Part shown: piece after piece, positions 9,818-18,240 of the stretch | Numbering within the stretch: the stretch's first letter is position 1 | Layout of the letters: each line of letters begins with the position of its first letter | From: Debaryomyces hansenii CBS767 | Lineage: Eukaryota; Ascomycota; Pichiomycetes; Serinales; Debaryomycetaceae | Direction of reading: 5' to 3' | NCBI RefSeq assembly: GCF_000006445.2 | Contig: NC_006046.2 | Coordinates: forward strand, 620,001 to 684,000 | Length of the DNA stretch: 64,000 bases | The notes under the pieces: model-generated | Told to the model about the DNA's origin: nothing | Databases searched by the model: none | What the model saw: the letters and a program-made list of their open reading frames with translations, nothing else | Made by a program: the position numbers and the translations under genes

Positions 9818-10303
9818 ATGCCTACAACCAAGATTGACTATAGCGTTGCTCATAATATTCTTAATGAAAAGACTCTCAACGAAGGTGAGCTGATAGAGAA
9901 CGACAAAATCATTTCGACACCATATGGTTTATCGATATTGGAAATACAAGGTGAACTAAACCTCCCACAGTCCTTTCCTCAGGCCAATGAAAACCACAAG
10001 CCCGAATATTTGGAAAATTTTGCTCGTGTCAATGATATATATGAAGCTGTGAAATTTGGAAGACTAGAATTCGACCCTAAGAACCAGTCTAACGTGACGT
10101 TGTATATTGGGAAATCGCAGAGATTGTTAGGATCAATGGTTAATTTAGAGACCCCATTAGCAGTGCTACGGATAAAAACTGAGACAAACAATGAGGACAC
10201 AGAGCATGGCTCTCTCGAAGAAAACAAAGACGAGAGTATAAAAATCGTGGATATTGTAAAGAAGAAGATAATTTTTAAACAGAGACCTTTACCTATCATG
10301 TAA
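9818..10303 (+). CDS. CTF8: Ctf8, subunit of the Ctf18-RFC clamp loader
   Basis: The 161-residue product has the Ctf8 signature: a central ILEIQGELNLP, then LYIGKSQRLLGSMVNLETPLAVLR and the invariant C-terminal KKIIFKQRPLPIM. Ctf8 and Dcc1 join Ctf18 and Rfc2-5 in an alternative clamp loader that acts on PCNA at replication forks and is needed for sister-chromatid cohesion and checkpoint signalling. It is slightly longer than the S. cerevisiae protein because of an acidic insert at about residues 124-142. The stop lies 40 bp from the convergent downstream gene. Confidence 0.93.
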   Translation: MPTTKIDYSVAHNILNEKTLNEGELIENDKIISTPYGLSILEIQGELNLPQSFPQANENHKPEYLENFARVNDIYEAVKFGRLEFDPKNQSNVTLYIGKSQRLLGSMVNLETPLAVLRIKTETNNEDTEHGSLEENKDESIKIVDIVKKKIIFKQRPLPIM

Positions 10304-10343
10304 CGCGTAACGTGAACATTAAGTGGAATATATAATCTAATAT

Positions 10344-12269
10344 TTATAGTTTTGGAGCAAATTCGACCAAATTAAACATAGGATTGGGCTCAGGCTTGTT
10401 GATTTCGGATACATATACCAAGTTTTCATAAATCTTAAGAAGATCCGAATCTTCAAATTTTAATTGGGTTTTCATATAATTAACAATACTGCCGTATTTT
10501 TGGTTAAATAATTCAATAGTAGCAAGCATTGCTTCATATCTCGAGCTTATCAAGTTTTGAAACCCGTCCTCTTCGATAGTCCAACCTTTTCTCCCTTGTG
10601 CAATAATTTGTGCAACATCTTCAACATTCTCCATCTTAGTTTTGAAGTTTTCCATAGTCTTTATAAATTTATCTCTAATGGATGCATGATCGTTCTTTAA
10701 CCCTACTGTAGTTAATTCATATTCCTTAGAAATAGTATGCTTGTCTACCCCGAGGAACAATAATATAAGCATACTTAAAACCCCAGTGCGGTCTTTACCA
10801 GCAGTACAATGGAAAACGAAGCTCGACGCGGGAACTTCATCTCGAATGAATTCAAACACCTGTCTAAAAGCACTAGTGCCATTTTCTAAAATGTCCTCAT
10901 AGACATTGACATACGTGAACCAACTGGTCATTAAATTGGTATATCTAATAGCAATGACTTCCGGTGAATAGTCGGTTTCACTAAACACTGGCGCATGGAT
11001 TCTCTTAATCCCATACTTCTCCAAGTTTTGTGGAGAGCCATCGTTATTAATCTCTATTGATGATCTAAAATCAAACATCACCTTGACATTTAGCTTTCTA
11101 AGCTCCTTCAAGCCCATTTGTGTAACATCGGCTGTATTTGCACAGCGAAAAGCAATATGTGGTTTGACATAGTAATGTGATTCATTATCATAATTTGGTA
11201 AGCGATAAGTAGGGTTTTGAATTTTCCAAGCCCCGATATCTCTAAAATTGGAAATACCATCTATTTGCTTCCATCTTGGGATGTAACCAACGTTGAAGCT
11301 GCGGTACAAGAACCTATTTAATTCATTTTCAGGTTTCAAGTAATCTATAATAATGGAAGTAACCATCACATTATGGTTTGCCAACTTTTTACTATTCAAT
11401 GGTAAGTTGTGAGGGTTGTAATCCTCTGCATCATCATCCGTTTCAATTGGCTCGATACCATAAAAGTTATGATCAGCAAATGGAATTAATTCTAAATGAT
11501 GCGAGTAAGGTCCCCTGTTTAATACATTTGCATAGAATGAACCATCATTAACAGGAATAATCCTATCTTCCAAGCCATATACACTTAAAACAGAGAAATC
11601 TGTTGATAAATCACGGAGAGCGGACATATCAGGAGCAGCCAACGAATCAATTTCGTCTTTCGAAACGAAAACCTTCTGAATTTCTCCATACCTTAAACTT
11701 CGAAGATATGCCCCTTCAAAATCATGAGGATATCTATCATATACTGTGTCTGAGCGATACCTAGCAGAGCAGTTAACTAAATTTGGAACAACTATCGCTT
11801 TAGACGGATCGGGAGATTTTAGGATCTTATCTTGTTCGAGAGCCCATAGGAACATGGCTACACCACCTCTTGAATGTCCTATAATTGACGATACCATGAA
11901 TCTCATACCCAAAGGGTTTTGCTTTGAGTCTAACAAAAACTCAGCACTGGCTTGTATATCTTCAATGTCCTGTCCTATAATTCTGGCTATTTTTTCATCA
12001 GCATTATCGGCAGAATTTCCACACCCTCTGAAATCTATTCTTAGCGAGTAAATACCTAAATCAGAGGCCAATTTATGAGCTAGCATCTTCTGATAACAAT
12101 AACTTCTATGTCCTCCTTGTCCATGTAAAATTATAGCTGCTTTGTTTGTTGTAGGGGCATAATTCTGTTCGAATGGACTCTCAGAATCAGCCGAGTGTGG
12201 AACAGTTAAGGTTCCAGAAACACCCTTACCTAAAGTTACTTCAATCTCTCGTGGTACACTAACAGTCAT
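10344..12269 (-). CDS. Alpha/beta-hydrolase fused to a tyrosine phosphatase
   Basis: This 641-residue protein has two catalytic domains. Residues about 1-310 form an alpha/beta-hydrolase with an HGQGGH oxyanion loop (49-54), nucleophile elbow GHSRGG (Ser133), and candidate acid Asp235 and base His267. Residues about 335-600 form a Y_phosphatase3-type tyrosine/dual-specificity phosphatase with the SNFRDIG entry motif (340-346), FDFRSSIE (399-406) and P-loop HCTAGKDRTG (Cys488, Arg494). Both active sites look intact. The substrates are unknown; a lipid or ester hydrolase coupled to a phosphatase is inference. The gene is divergent from SNF8 over 150 bp. Confidence 0.88.
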   Translation of the reverse strand: MTVSVPREIEVTLGKGVSGTLTVPHSADSESPFEQNYAPTTNKAAIILHGQGGHRSYCYQKMLAHKLASDLGIYSLRIDFRGCGNSADNADEKIARIIGQDIEDIQASAEFLLDSKQNPLGMRFMVSSIIGHSRGGVAMFLWALEQDKILKSPDPSKAIVVPNLVNCSARYRSDTVYDRYPHDFEGAYLRSLRYGEIQKVFVSKDEIDSLAAPDMSALRDLSTDFSVLSVYGLEDRIIPVNDGSFYANVLNRGPYSHHLELIPFADHNFYGIEPIETDDDAEDYNPHNLPLNSKKLANHNVMVTSIIIDYLKPENELNRFLYRSFNVGYIPRWKQIDGISNFRDIGAWKIQNPTYRLPNYDNESHYYVKPHIAFRCANTADVTQMGLKELRKLNVKVMFDFRSSIEINNDGSPQNLEKYGIKRIHAPVFSETDYSPEVIAIRYTNLMTSWFTYVNVYEDILENGTSAFRQVFEFIRDEVPASSFVFHCTAGKDRTGVLSMLILLFLGVDKHTISKEYELTTVGLKNDHASIRDKFIKTMENFKTKMENVEDVAQIIAQGRKGWTIEEDGFQNLISSRYEAMLATIELFNQKYGSIVNYMKTQLKFEDSDLLKIYENLVYVSEINKPEPNPMFNLVEFAPKL

Positions 12270-12419
12270 TCTTTGATTTGCTAATAATATAAGGAATAAA
12301 ATGAATAATACAAAGAATCGAGTTAAGGAATAATTAATATGGAGTAATTTAAGCTCGGTCCATGTGAGAGTGAGATTTTCAGAATATAGGAATTATACTC
12401 TTATCTAGATCTACTACCA

Positions 12420-13145
12420 ATGAATGATAAAAGACCGGAAGATAGGCATGCATACTCCCAGCTAGGACAGAATCTTATTCAGAGGCATTCAGATCAACTA
12501 TCTACGCAGTTGTCGGTTTTTCAATCGGCTTTGATTAATTTTGGCAGTGATCATGGAGACGAAATTAGACGAAATCCAGAATTCCGTAACAAATTTACCC
12601 AGATGTGCCAACTGATAGGAGTTGATCCGCTAGAATTATTGATATATTCCAATTCTAAGAATTCAAAGTCTCGAAATGAAGATTTTTATATTGGGTTATC
12701 GGTACGAATAGTGGAAGTGTGTCAGGAAACGAGGGATGTTAATGGAGGGTTGATATCAATGAAAGAATTGTTATCACGTCTACAGGATAATGACAACTTG
12801 GAGATTCTGATAAGGGAAAGCGAAATTCAACAGGCGTTGTCTATTTTATTTGCATTGGGAAATGGCTATGAGATATTGAATATCAATGGCAAGAAGTGGC
12901 TAAAGTTTTCGTCAGCCACAAGCGGTAATACAAACATATCTAACGATCAGAAGAAGATCTACGAAGTCTGTGGATTTATGGGTGGATTTGTAACATATAG
13001 ATTATTAATTGACAATTATGGATGGGATAAAATACGGTGTAAAACCGTTATTGATGAAATGATTATGGACGGTTTCTTGTGGATTGATTCACAGGGAGTT
13101 GATGGCGAATTACAATACTGGGAACCATCTTGGATTTCTAATTAA
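12420..13145 (+). CDS. SNF8: ESCRT-II subunit Snf8/Vps22
   Basis: The 241-residue product has the Snf8 pattern: an N-terminal helical hairpin (GQNLIQRHSDQLSTQLSVFQ), the conserved FRNKFTQMCQLIGVDPL, FYIGLSVRIVEVC, and two winged-helix domains ending in W-rich YWEPSW. Snf8 forms ESCRT-II with Vps25 and Vps36 and links ESCRT-I to ESCRT-III on endosomes. The length is close to that of the yeast protein. The gene converges on DEG1 with only 28 bp between stop codons. Confidence 0.93.
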   Translation: MNDKRPEDRHAYSQLGQNLIQRHSDQLSTQLSVFQSALINFGSDHGDEIRRNPEFRNKFTQMCQLIGVDPLELLIYSNSKNSKSRNEDFYIGLSVRIVEVCQETRDVNGGLISMKELLSRLQDNDNLEILIRESEIQQALSILFALGNGYEILNINGKKWLKFSSATSGNTNISNDQKKIYEVCGFMGGFVTYRLLIDNYGWDKIRCKTVIDEMIMDGFLWIDSQGVDGELQYWEPSWISN

Positions 13146-13173
13146 TAGAAATGTAATACATTAATTTATTTAC

Positions 13174-14508
13174 CTACTCAGTAGCCAGTTGAAGCTTACG
13201 CTTCTTCTTTTCGGTATATCTAGAATTGACCAGCTCGAATGTTTCGGCTAGTTCTCTTTTAGCTATTGGTACATACTTTCTGAAATTACGACCTACGCCA
13301 TCTCCAACATTAATATGTCCTGACCCGGGTAAAGATTTTAAGTTGGTAGTATCCTGACTAGAGAAGCTTTGCATCATTTCTACAATATGTGCCTTTACAT
13401 CATAGTCAAATACCAATCCTCTCATATTTGCATTATCTTTGAAGATTTTTCCAGTATTATTTTTGAAGTGCTGAATATCCAACCATTCCATTTCTGGGAA
13501 CACACAATCGTATAACACAAGTGGCACATCATTGGCCATTTCAAACGATGGCTTACCAGGGAATTTTTCAACATCCACTAAATCATCTATAATCGACGGA
13601 GCTTCCAATTTCTGGCCCACTGCAAATAAAACTGCCATCATACAACGAACTTGGTGCCATAAGAATGCACTCCCTTTCAAGTCAAATATGTAGAAATCAT
13701 CTCGGAGATGAATTATATTGGCACTAAGAACTTCTCTCTTATAGTTAGTAATTTGCTTAGAGCCATCTATTTTACAGAAATTTCTAAAGTCACGAACTCC
13801 TTCGTATCTTTTAGCACCCTCTTGCATCAAGTCTAAATCCAAATCATATTTTCTAAAAATATAACGATAATGTCTGTAAGAACAACTGAAACGGGCATCA
13901 AACTTAGGCGGTGGCCTCAAGCAAACAGCTGTGATCCGAATATCAGTAGGCAATAAGGAGTTCAATATAGCAAGATACGGCAACTCCTTATCATCATTAC
14001 TGCTAGAAAGCTGATCTTCTGGTATCAAATTTGATCTTACATCTAAAGAAATTACTTGATTCATGGCACTCACACCTTTGTCAGTTCTACCACAACGACT
14101 GAAATTGCAGCAAGCGGGGTCTACTTGTGTTATCAACTTAGATTTCGCTAACGCTTTCAATATTTCTTCTTCAACAGTAGGTAATGGTGTTGGTTCGTAC
14201 TGGAAATTCAACCCGTTGTAGTCCCATCCTACATATGCAAATCTTAATGCAATAAAACGCTTGTTATATTTTGAAAAATCAAACTCCTTAGGTTTGTTTT
14301 TACTTAAACGTTTGTTATTCTTCTCATCGGGTTTAATATCGTTATTTTCACTATTATCGTTAGTCATAGCTGTTTCATTTTCATTTCTAGATTCTAATTC
14401 TCTGATTTTCTCTATTAATTGTGTTTTTGACCACCTTTCATATTCCATAGAACGAGCCACTTGGGTCTTCTCTGCATTCCAGATATAACTAATGGCCCTC
14501 TTAAGCAT
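13174..14508 (-). CDS. DEG1: tRNA pseudouridine synthase Deg1/Pus3
   Basis: The 444-residue TruA-family enzyme makes pseudouridine at tRNA positions 38 and 39. The catalytic aspartate is Asp143 in SRCGRTDKGVSAM; further family motifs are VGWDYNGLNFQ, FSCSYRHYRYIF and FLWHQVRCMMAVL. The length matches S. cerevisiae Deg1. There are two possible starts: Met1, giving a basic, hydroxylated 20-residue extension (MLKRAISYIW...), and Met21 (14448), where the usual EYERWSKTQLIEKIRELE coiled-coil begins. The extension could target some protein to mitochondria. The gene is divergent from SPB4 over 170 bp. Confidence 0.93.
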   Translation of the reverse strand: MLKRAISYIWNAEKTQVARSMEYERWSKTQLIEKIRELESRNENETAMTNDNSENNDIKPDEKNNKRLSKNKPKEFDFSKYNKRFIALRFAYVGWDYNGLNFQYEPTPLPTVEEEILKALAKSKLITQVDPACCNFSRCGRTDKGVSAMNQVISLDVRSNLIPEDQLSSSNDDKELPYLAILNSLLPTDIRITAVCLRPPPKFDARFSCSYRHYRYIFRKYDLDLDLMQEGAKRYEGVRDFRNFCKIDGSKQITNYKREVLSANIIHLRDDFYIFDLKGSAFLWHQVRCMMAVLFAVGQKLEAPSIIDDLVDVEKFPGKPSFEMANDVPLVLYDCVFPEMEWLDIQHFKNNTGKIFKDNANMRGLVFDYDVKAHIVEMMQSFSSQDTTNLKSLPGSGHINVGDGVGRNFRKYVPIAKRELAETFELVNSRYTEKKKRKLQLATE

Positions 14509-14569
14509 ATTTTCTAAGAGTAGGAGTATATGGGGTATTCAAGATATATGCTGCATAAATACTTGATCG

Positions 14570-14590
14570 TCTCATCTCATCTCAATTTTT
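14570..14590 (-). promoter_or_regulatory. PAC/RRPE-like element between DEG1 and SPB4
   Basis: The minus strand reads GAGATGAGATGAGAC preceded by an A-rich AAAAATTGAG stretch. GATGAGATGAG is the core of the PAC box and the adjacent A/T tract resembles an RRPE. These paired elements control ribosome-biogenesis genes in yeasts. It lies about 90 nt before the SPB4 start, as expected for that regulon. Confidence 0.65.
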
Positions 14591-14678
14591 TTATTTAGTC
14601 GAATTTAGATTTATTCACGACTCAACCAAAAGAAAGGTATTATTAAATAACTGGGCACATATAGTTATTAATACGAAG

Positions 14679-16523
14679 ATGGAGACCAGAGAAGGATCGT
14701 TGACATGGAGTGTCTTGAAATGTGACCTCCACCCGTGGATTAAAGAAGCTATTAAGTCGTTAGGGTACCCTACTATGACACCAGTACAGGCTTCAACGAT
14801 TCCATTATTCAGTGGTAACAAAGATGTAGTTGTTGAGGCTGTAACAGGGTCAGGTAAAACATTGGCGTTTGTTATACCGGTATTGCAGAAGTTATCAAAT
14901 CGCTTGTATAATATTGATGAAGAGGGAGAAAACCCCGAACCAGTAAAAAAAGGTCATATGCTTAGTATTATTCTTTCTCCTACTAGAGAACTAGCAAAAC
15001 AAATACAAACAGTGTTTGACAAAGTACTTGAGTATATTCCAGAAGATAAGGCTACTATAAAGACGCAATTATTGGTTGGGTCGTTATCGAGTGTTAGGGA
15101 AGATATCGATTATTTTCTTACCAATAAAACGCACATATTAATAGCTACCCCGGGCAGGTTATTGGATTTTTTGTCTTCAAATTACGTGAAAACTAACTCT
15201 GTTGAAATAGCAGTGTTGGATGAGGCAGACAAGCTTTTGGATATATCGTTTGAAAGAGATGTGATCAAAATATTGAAGCAGTTACCTAAACAACGTCGTA
15301 CTGGTTTATTCTCTGCAACTATCTCATCCGCAGGGGATACGATATTCAGAACGGGTATGGCTAATCCTGTGAAAATTGTTGTAAAGTCTAAGAATTCCAA
15401 AAACGCAGCACCAACTTCATTGAATGTAAGCTACATGCATGTGGAGCCAGAAACTAAAATATCTGCATTAATCGCATTAATTAAAGATTATCGTTTTCAA
15501 AAATGTATAGTCTACTTTCCAACTTGTACTTCAGTGAAGCACTTTTATTCGGTATTCCAAACATTAGTCAATGTTGAGGAAGAAGATCGTTACAAGTTTT
15601 TTTCGTTGCATGGCCAGCTTTCAACTAAACCTCGTTTAAAGACGTTGCAGAACTTTTCTGAGGGTGACTCTATGCTTCATAAACATGTGTTATTAACCAC
15701 AGATGTCGCAGCCCGAGGTATTGATATACCCGATGTTGATTTAGTTATCCAGCTTGACCCTCCTACTGATCCTGATGTGTTCTTTCATAGAAGTGGTAGA
15801 ACAGGTAGAGCTAACAAAGTAGGACAAGCCATAGTGATGTTGAACAATAACAGTAGAGAAGAAGATTATGTGAATTTTATGGAAGTCAAGGGGATGACAA
15901 TGAGTAATATGGAATGTCCTAATATTTCAAAGATTCATGATAAGTTTCAAAAAAAATTCAGAAAATACATGTTAGAAGACAGAGCCAGACATGAATTAGC
16001 AATCAAGTCGTATGTGGGGTTTGTGAGATACTATTCTAAACATATGGCATCGTCAATTTTCAGATTGCAGACATTGGATTACGTCGGACTTGGTAAGATG
16101 TATGGGCTATTGAGATTACCTAAAATGCCCGAATCGAGATATATTCCAAATGAAGAAATGCCAGAAGATGGGTGGTTAGGTGATGTTATAGATATGGATA
16201 AATATGAGTATGCAGACAAGCAAAAGGAAGAATCAAGGAAAAAGAATTTAGAAGAAGATAAAGCTAGAAAGGTTCATGATGCAAAGAAGAGAAAGGAACT
16301 TAAAGTCAAGAATGAAGCATGGTCCAGTAAAACAGATAAGATAGAAACGAAACAAGAGAGAAGGGAAAAGATGAAAAGAAAAAGAGAAGCTATCGAAAAG
16401 CAATTAATGGACGATTCGTCATCCGATGAAGAAACCAAAGTAGATTGGAAAGAGATGGTTAAAACTAACAAAAAGAAAAAGACTCCATCAGATAGCATGC
16501 AAGGATCATTTGATGATTTGTAG
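14679..16523 (+). CDS. SPB4: DEAD-box RNA helicase Spb4 (60S biogenesis)
   Basis: This 614-residue nucleolar helicase is needed for 27S pre-rRNA processing in 60S subunit assembly. Helicase motifs are all present: Q motif MTPVQAST (33-40), Walker A AVTGSGKT (54-61), PTRELA (101-106), DEAD (181-184), SAT (212-214), and the C-terminal HRSGRTGRA. After the helicase core comes the Spb4-type extension (FVRYYSKHMASSIFRLQTLD) and a long Lys/Glu tail. The length fits Spb4 (606 in S. cerevisiae). It converges with ULA1, stops 31 bp apart. A PAC box is in the promoter. Confidence 0.95.
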   Translation: METREGSLTWSVLKCDLHPWIKEAIKSLGYPTMTPVQASTIPLFSGNKDVVVEAVTGSGKTLAFVIPVLQKLSNRLYNIDEEGENPEPVKKGHMLSIILSPTRELAKQIQTVFDKVLEYIPEDKATIKTQLLVGSLSSVREDIDYFLTNKTHILIATPGRLLDFLSSNYVKTNSVEIAVLDEADKLLDISFERDVIKILKQLPKQRRTGLFSATISSAGDTIFRTGMANPVKIVVKSKNSKNAAPTSLNVSYMHVEPETKISALIALIKDYRFQKCIVYFPTCTSVKHFYSVFQTLVNVEEEDRYKFFSLHGQLSTKPRLKTLQNFSEGDSMLHKHVLLTTDVAARGIDIPDVDLVIQLDPPTDPDVFFHRSGRTGRANKVGQAIVMLNNNSREEDYVNFMEVKGMTMSNMECPNISKIHDKFQKKFRKYMLEDRARHELAIKSYVGFVRYYSKHMASSIFRLQTLDYVGLGKMYGLLRLPKMPESRYIPNEEMPEDGWLGDVIDMDKYEYADKQKEESRKKNLEEDKARKVHDAKKRKELKVKNEAWSSKTDKIETKQERREKMKRKREAIEKQLMDDSSSDEETKVDWKEMVKTNKKKKTPSDSMQGSFDDL

Positions 16524-16554
16524 ATTATAAATAAATTTATATATACGGTAAATA

Positions 16555-18132
16555 TTATATTTTCCATTTTTCACTAATCGAATGTATGCCATCGAAGACA
16601 TATAAATTATCAAGCGGTGTATACTGAGAAGTAGTAATTTTCAATATTTCTTGACTTGCAATCCCTCCTAAGAGACTACTAATATTGTGATAATCAGGTG
16701 AAGGATGACTTAAAACTTCTTTGAAGGTTGTAATTAAAGCGTCAGGTACTTCAGATGAAGGATCAGCATAACGACGCTTGAAGACGTCAATAAATTGATC
16801 TAGGTCCTGAATACCAGGACGAATATGGAATAGATGAATGTAACTATTGAACGCAAGTATGGCGAAATGCACATTCAAGATATCACTGCTCTCTTCATCA
16901 GTTTCTGAAAGAACAGCCGATCTCATTTTTTGATTAAATAACTTTTTAGAACCTTTGGTAACATACAAAAATTGAGTATTTTTGCAAAAACTTAAGATGG
17001 AATCATGGTTAATATCATCAGATGTTCTTCCGATCGAGTTTAAAATCTCTATCACTTCTTCAGTAAATAGCTTTTGATCATTTATAGCCTTATTTCGGTA
17101 GATGCTTTGTAAGGTTATATAGCTGACAGTATCAGATGCCATATCTGGAACAGCATAGGGTAACGGTAACTTGTTTGTTTTCTCAACAAAATTCTTTAAA
17201 GCTTTTACGTAAATCCAAAATATTGAAGTAGTTAGATTGACATTTTCGTCTTTGATATTGTCGTCTTCAAACAATTCAAGAATTGCTTGGGGAATTTGTG
17301 TGGTTTGTAATGCCCTATGAATTGCCTTGAGAGCCTCTGTAAAGTTACCTTCATAATTAATGTTTCGTGACATTGCTTCCACATGCTTACGGAACTGGTT
17401 CTTTTCTTGATAATTCTTAGGTGGGATATCGTTGTGTGAAGCTTTCCAAGATTGTAATGCTTTTATAAATATTACGATATATGGTACATGTGCATGTTCT
17501 GTATCATCAAGTTCATCTAATTTGATCGAATCGACGTATTCTTGTAACTCAGGCCATGGATGGTCGATTCTTAAGTCAAAGAATTTAGCAGGATCGTGCG
17601 TTTCAATCACAGTGGTTTCCCTTAAAATAAGTTGCAACGACCCATAGAATCCCATTGTATTGACGAGGAATAAAGGAATATTCTTTTCCCATAATATATC
17701 TTTTAACCTATTCAAATCTTCTTCAGGTACGAAGTTGCTTATTATTACAATATTAAACGAATCCCAAAACTGTACAGACTCATTCTTCAACACATTCGTA
17801 AGCGAATTTTCAATGGCATTACCAATAACCTCGCTATTTAATTCCTTCAATTCTCGAACCATAGCCGTTGCAGTATTATCACCTAGATCTTGATGAGCTA
17901 AGAAGAAATTACCAGATAGACTGCTCTCTGTGACTTCAGTATTATCGATAATAGTAAATTCTCCAATTCCTGGTAACACAAGATTTTTCAATAATTCAGA
18001 ACCAGTCGAAGTAGCATTAATTAAACATATATGAGAGCTTTCTAAATTAGATTGCCCAGAGTTTCCCCATAGTCTCAATTGCCTATCATATCTACTTTGT
18101 TTGTCTATAGTCATAGCTGCTGACTGATTCAT
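16555..18132 (-). CDS. ULA1: Ula1, regulatory subunit of the NEDD8/Rub1 E1
   Basis: The protein is the APPBP1-like half of the E1 that activates Rub1 (NEDD8); Uba3 supplies the catalytic half. The N terminus has the E1-type SRYDRQLRLWGNSGQSNLE and a Rossmann fold that lacks a catalytic cysteine, and the C terminus has the family end LGGIASQEILKITT...NLYVFDG. I placed the start at the ATG of MNQSAAMTIDKQSRYDRQ (18132); the frame is open upstream to 18189 but without another ATG. This gives 525 residues, near the usual APPBP1 length. The middle region is poorly conserved. Confidence 0.88.
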   Translation of the reverse strand: MNQSAAMTIDKQSRYDRQLRLWGNSGQSNLESSHICLINATSTGSELLKNLVLPGIGEFTIIDNTEVTESSLSGNFFLAHQDLGDNTATAMVRELKELNSEVIGNAIENSLTNVLKNESVQFWDSFNIVIISNFVPEEDLNRLKDILWEKNIPLFLVNTMGFYGSLQLILRETTVIETHDPAKFFDLRIDHPWPELQEYVDSIKLDELDDTEHAHVPYIVIFIKALQSWKASHNDIPPKNYQEKNQFRKHVEAMSRNINYEGNFTEALKAIHRALQTTQIPQAILELFEDDNIKDENVNLTTSIFWIYVKALKNFVEKTNKLPLPYAVPDMASDTVSYITLQSIYRNKAINDQKLFTEEVIEILNSIGRTSDDINHDSILSFCKNTQFLYVTKGSKKLFNQKMRSAVLSETDEESSDILNVHFAILAFNSYIHLFHIRPGIQDLDQFIDVFKRRYADPSSEVPDALITTFKEVLSHPSPDYHNISSLLGGIASQEILKITTSQYTPLDNLYVFDGIHSISEKWKI

Positions 18133-18240
18133 TATCAGAAGTGAAGTGTGAGGGTTGATGCAAGAAATATAGATTAGAAGGTTACACAAATTGTTCCAAA
18201 ATTATAATAATTTAATTAATTCATTCTATACTATAATAAA

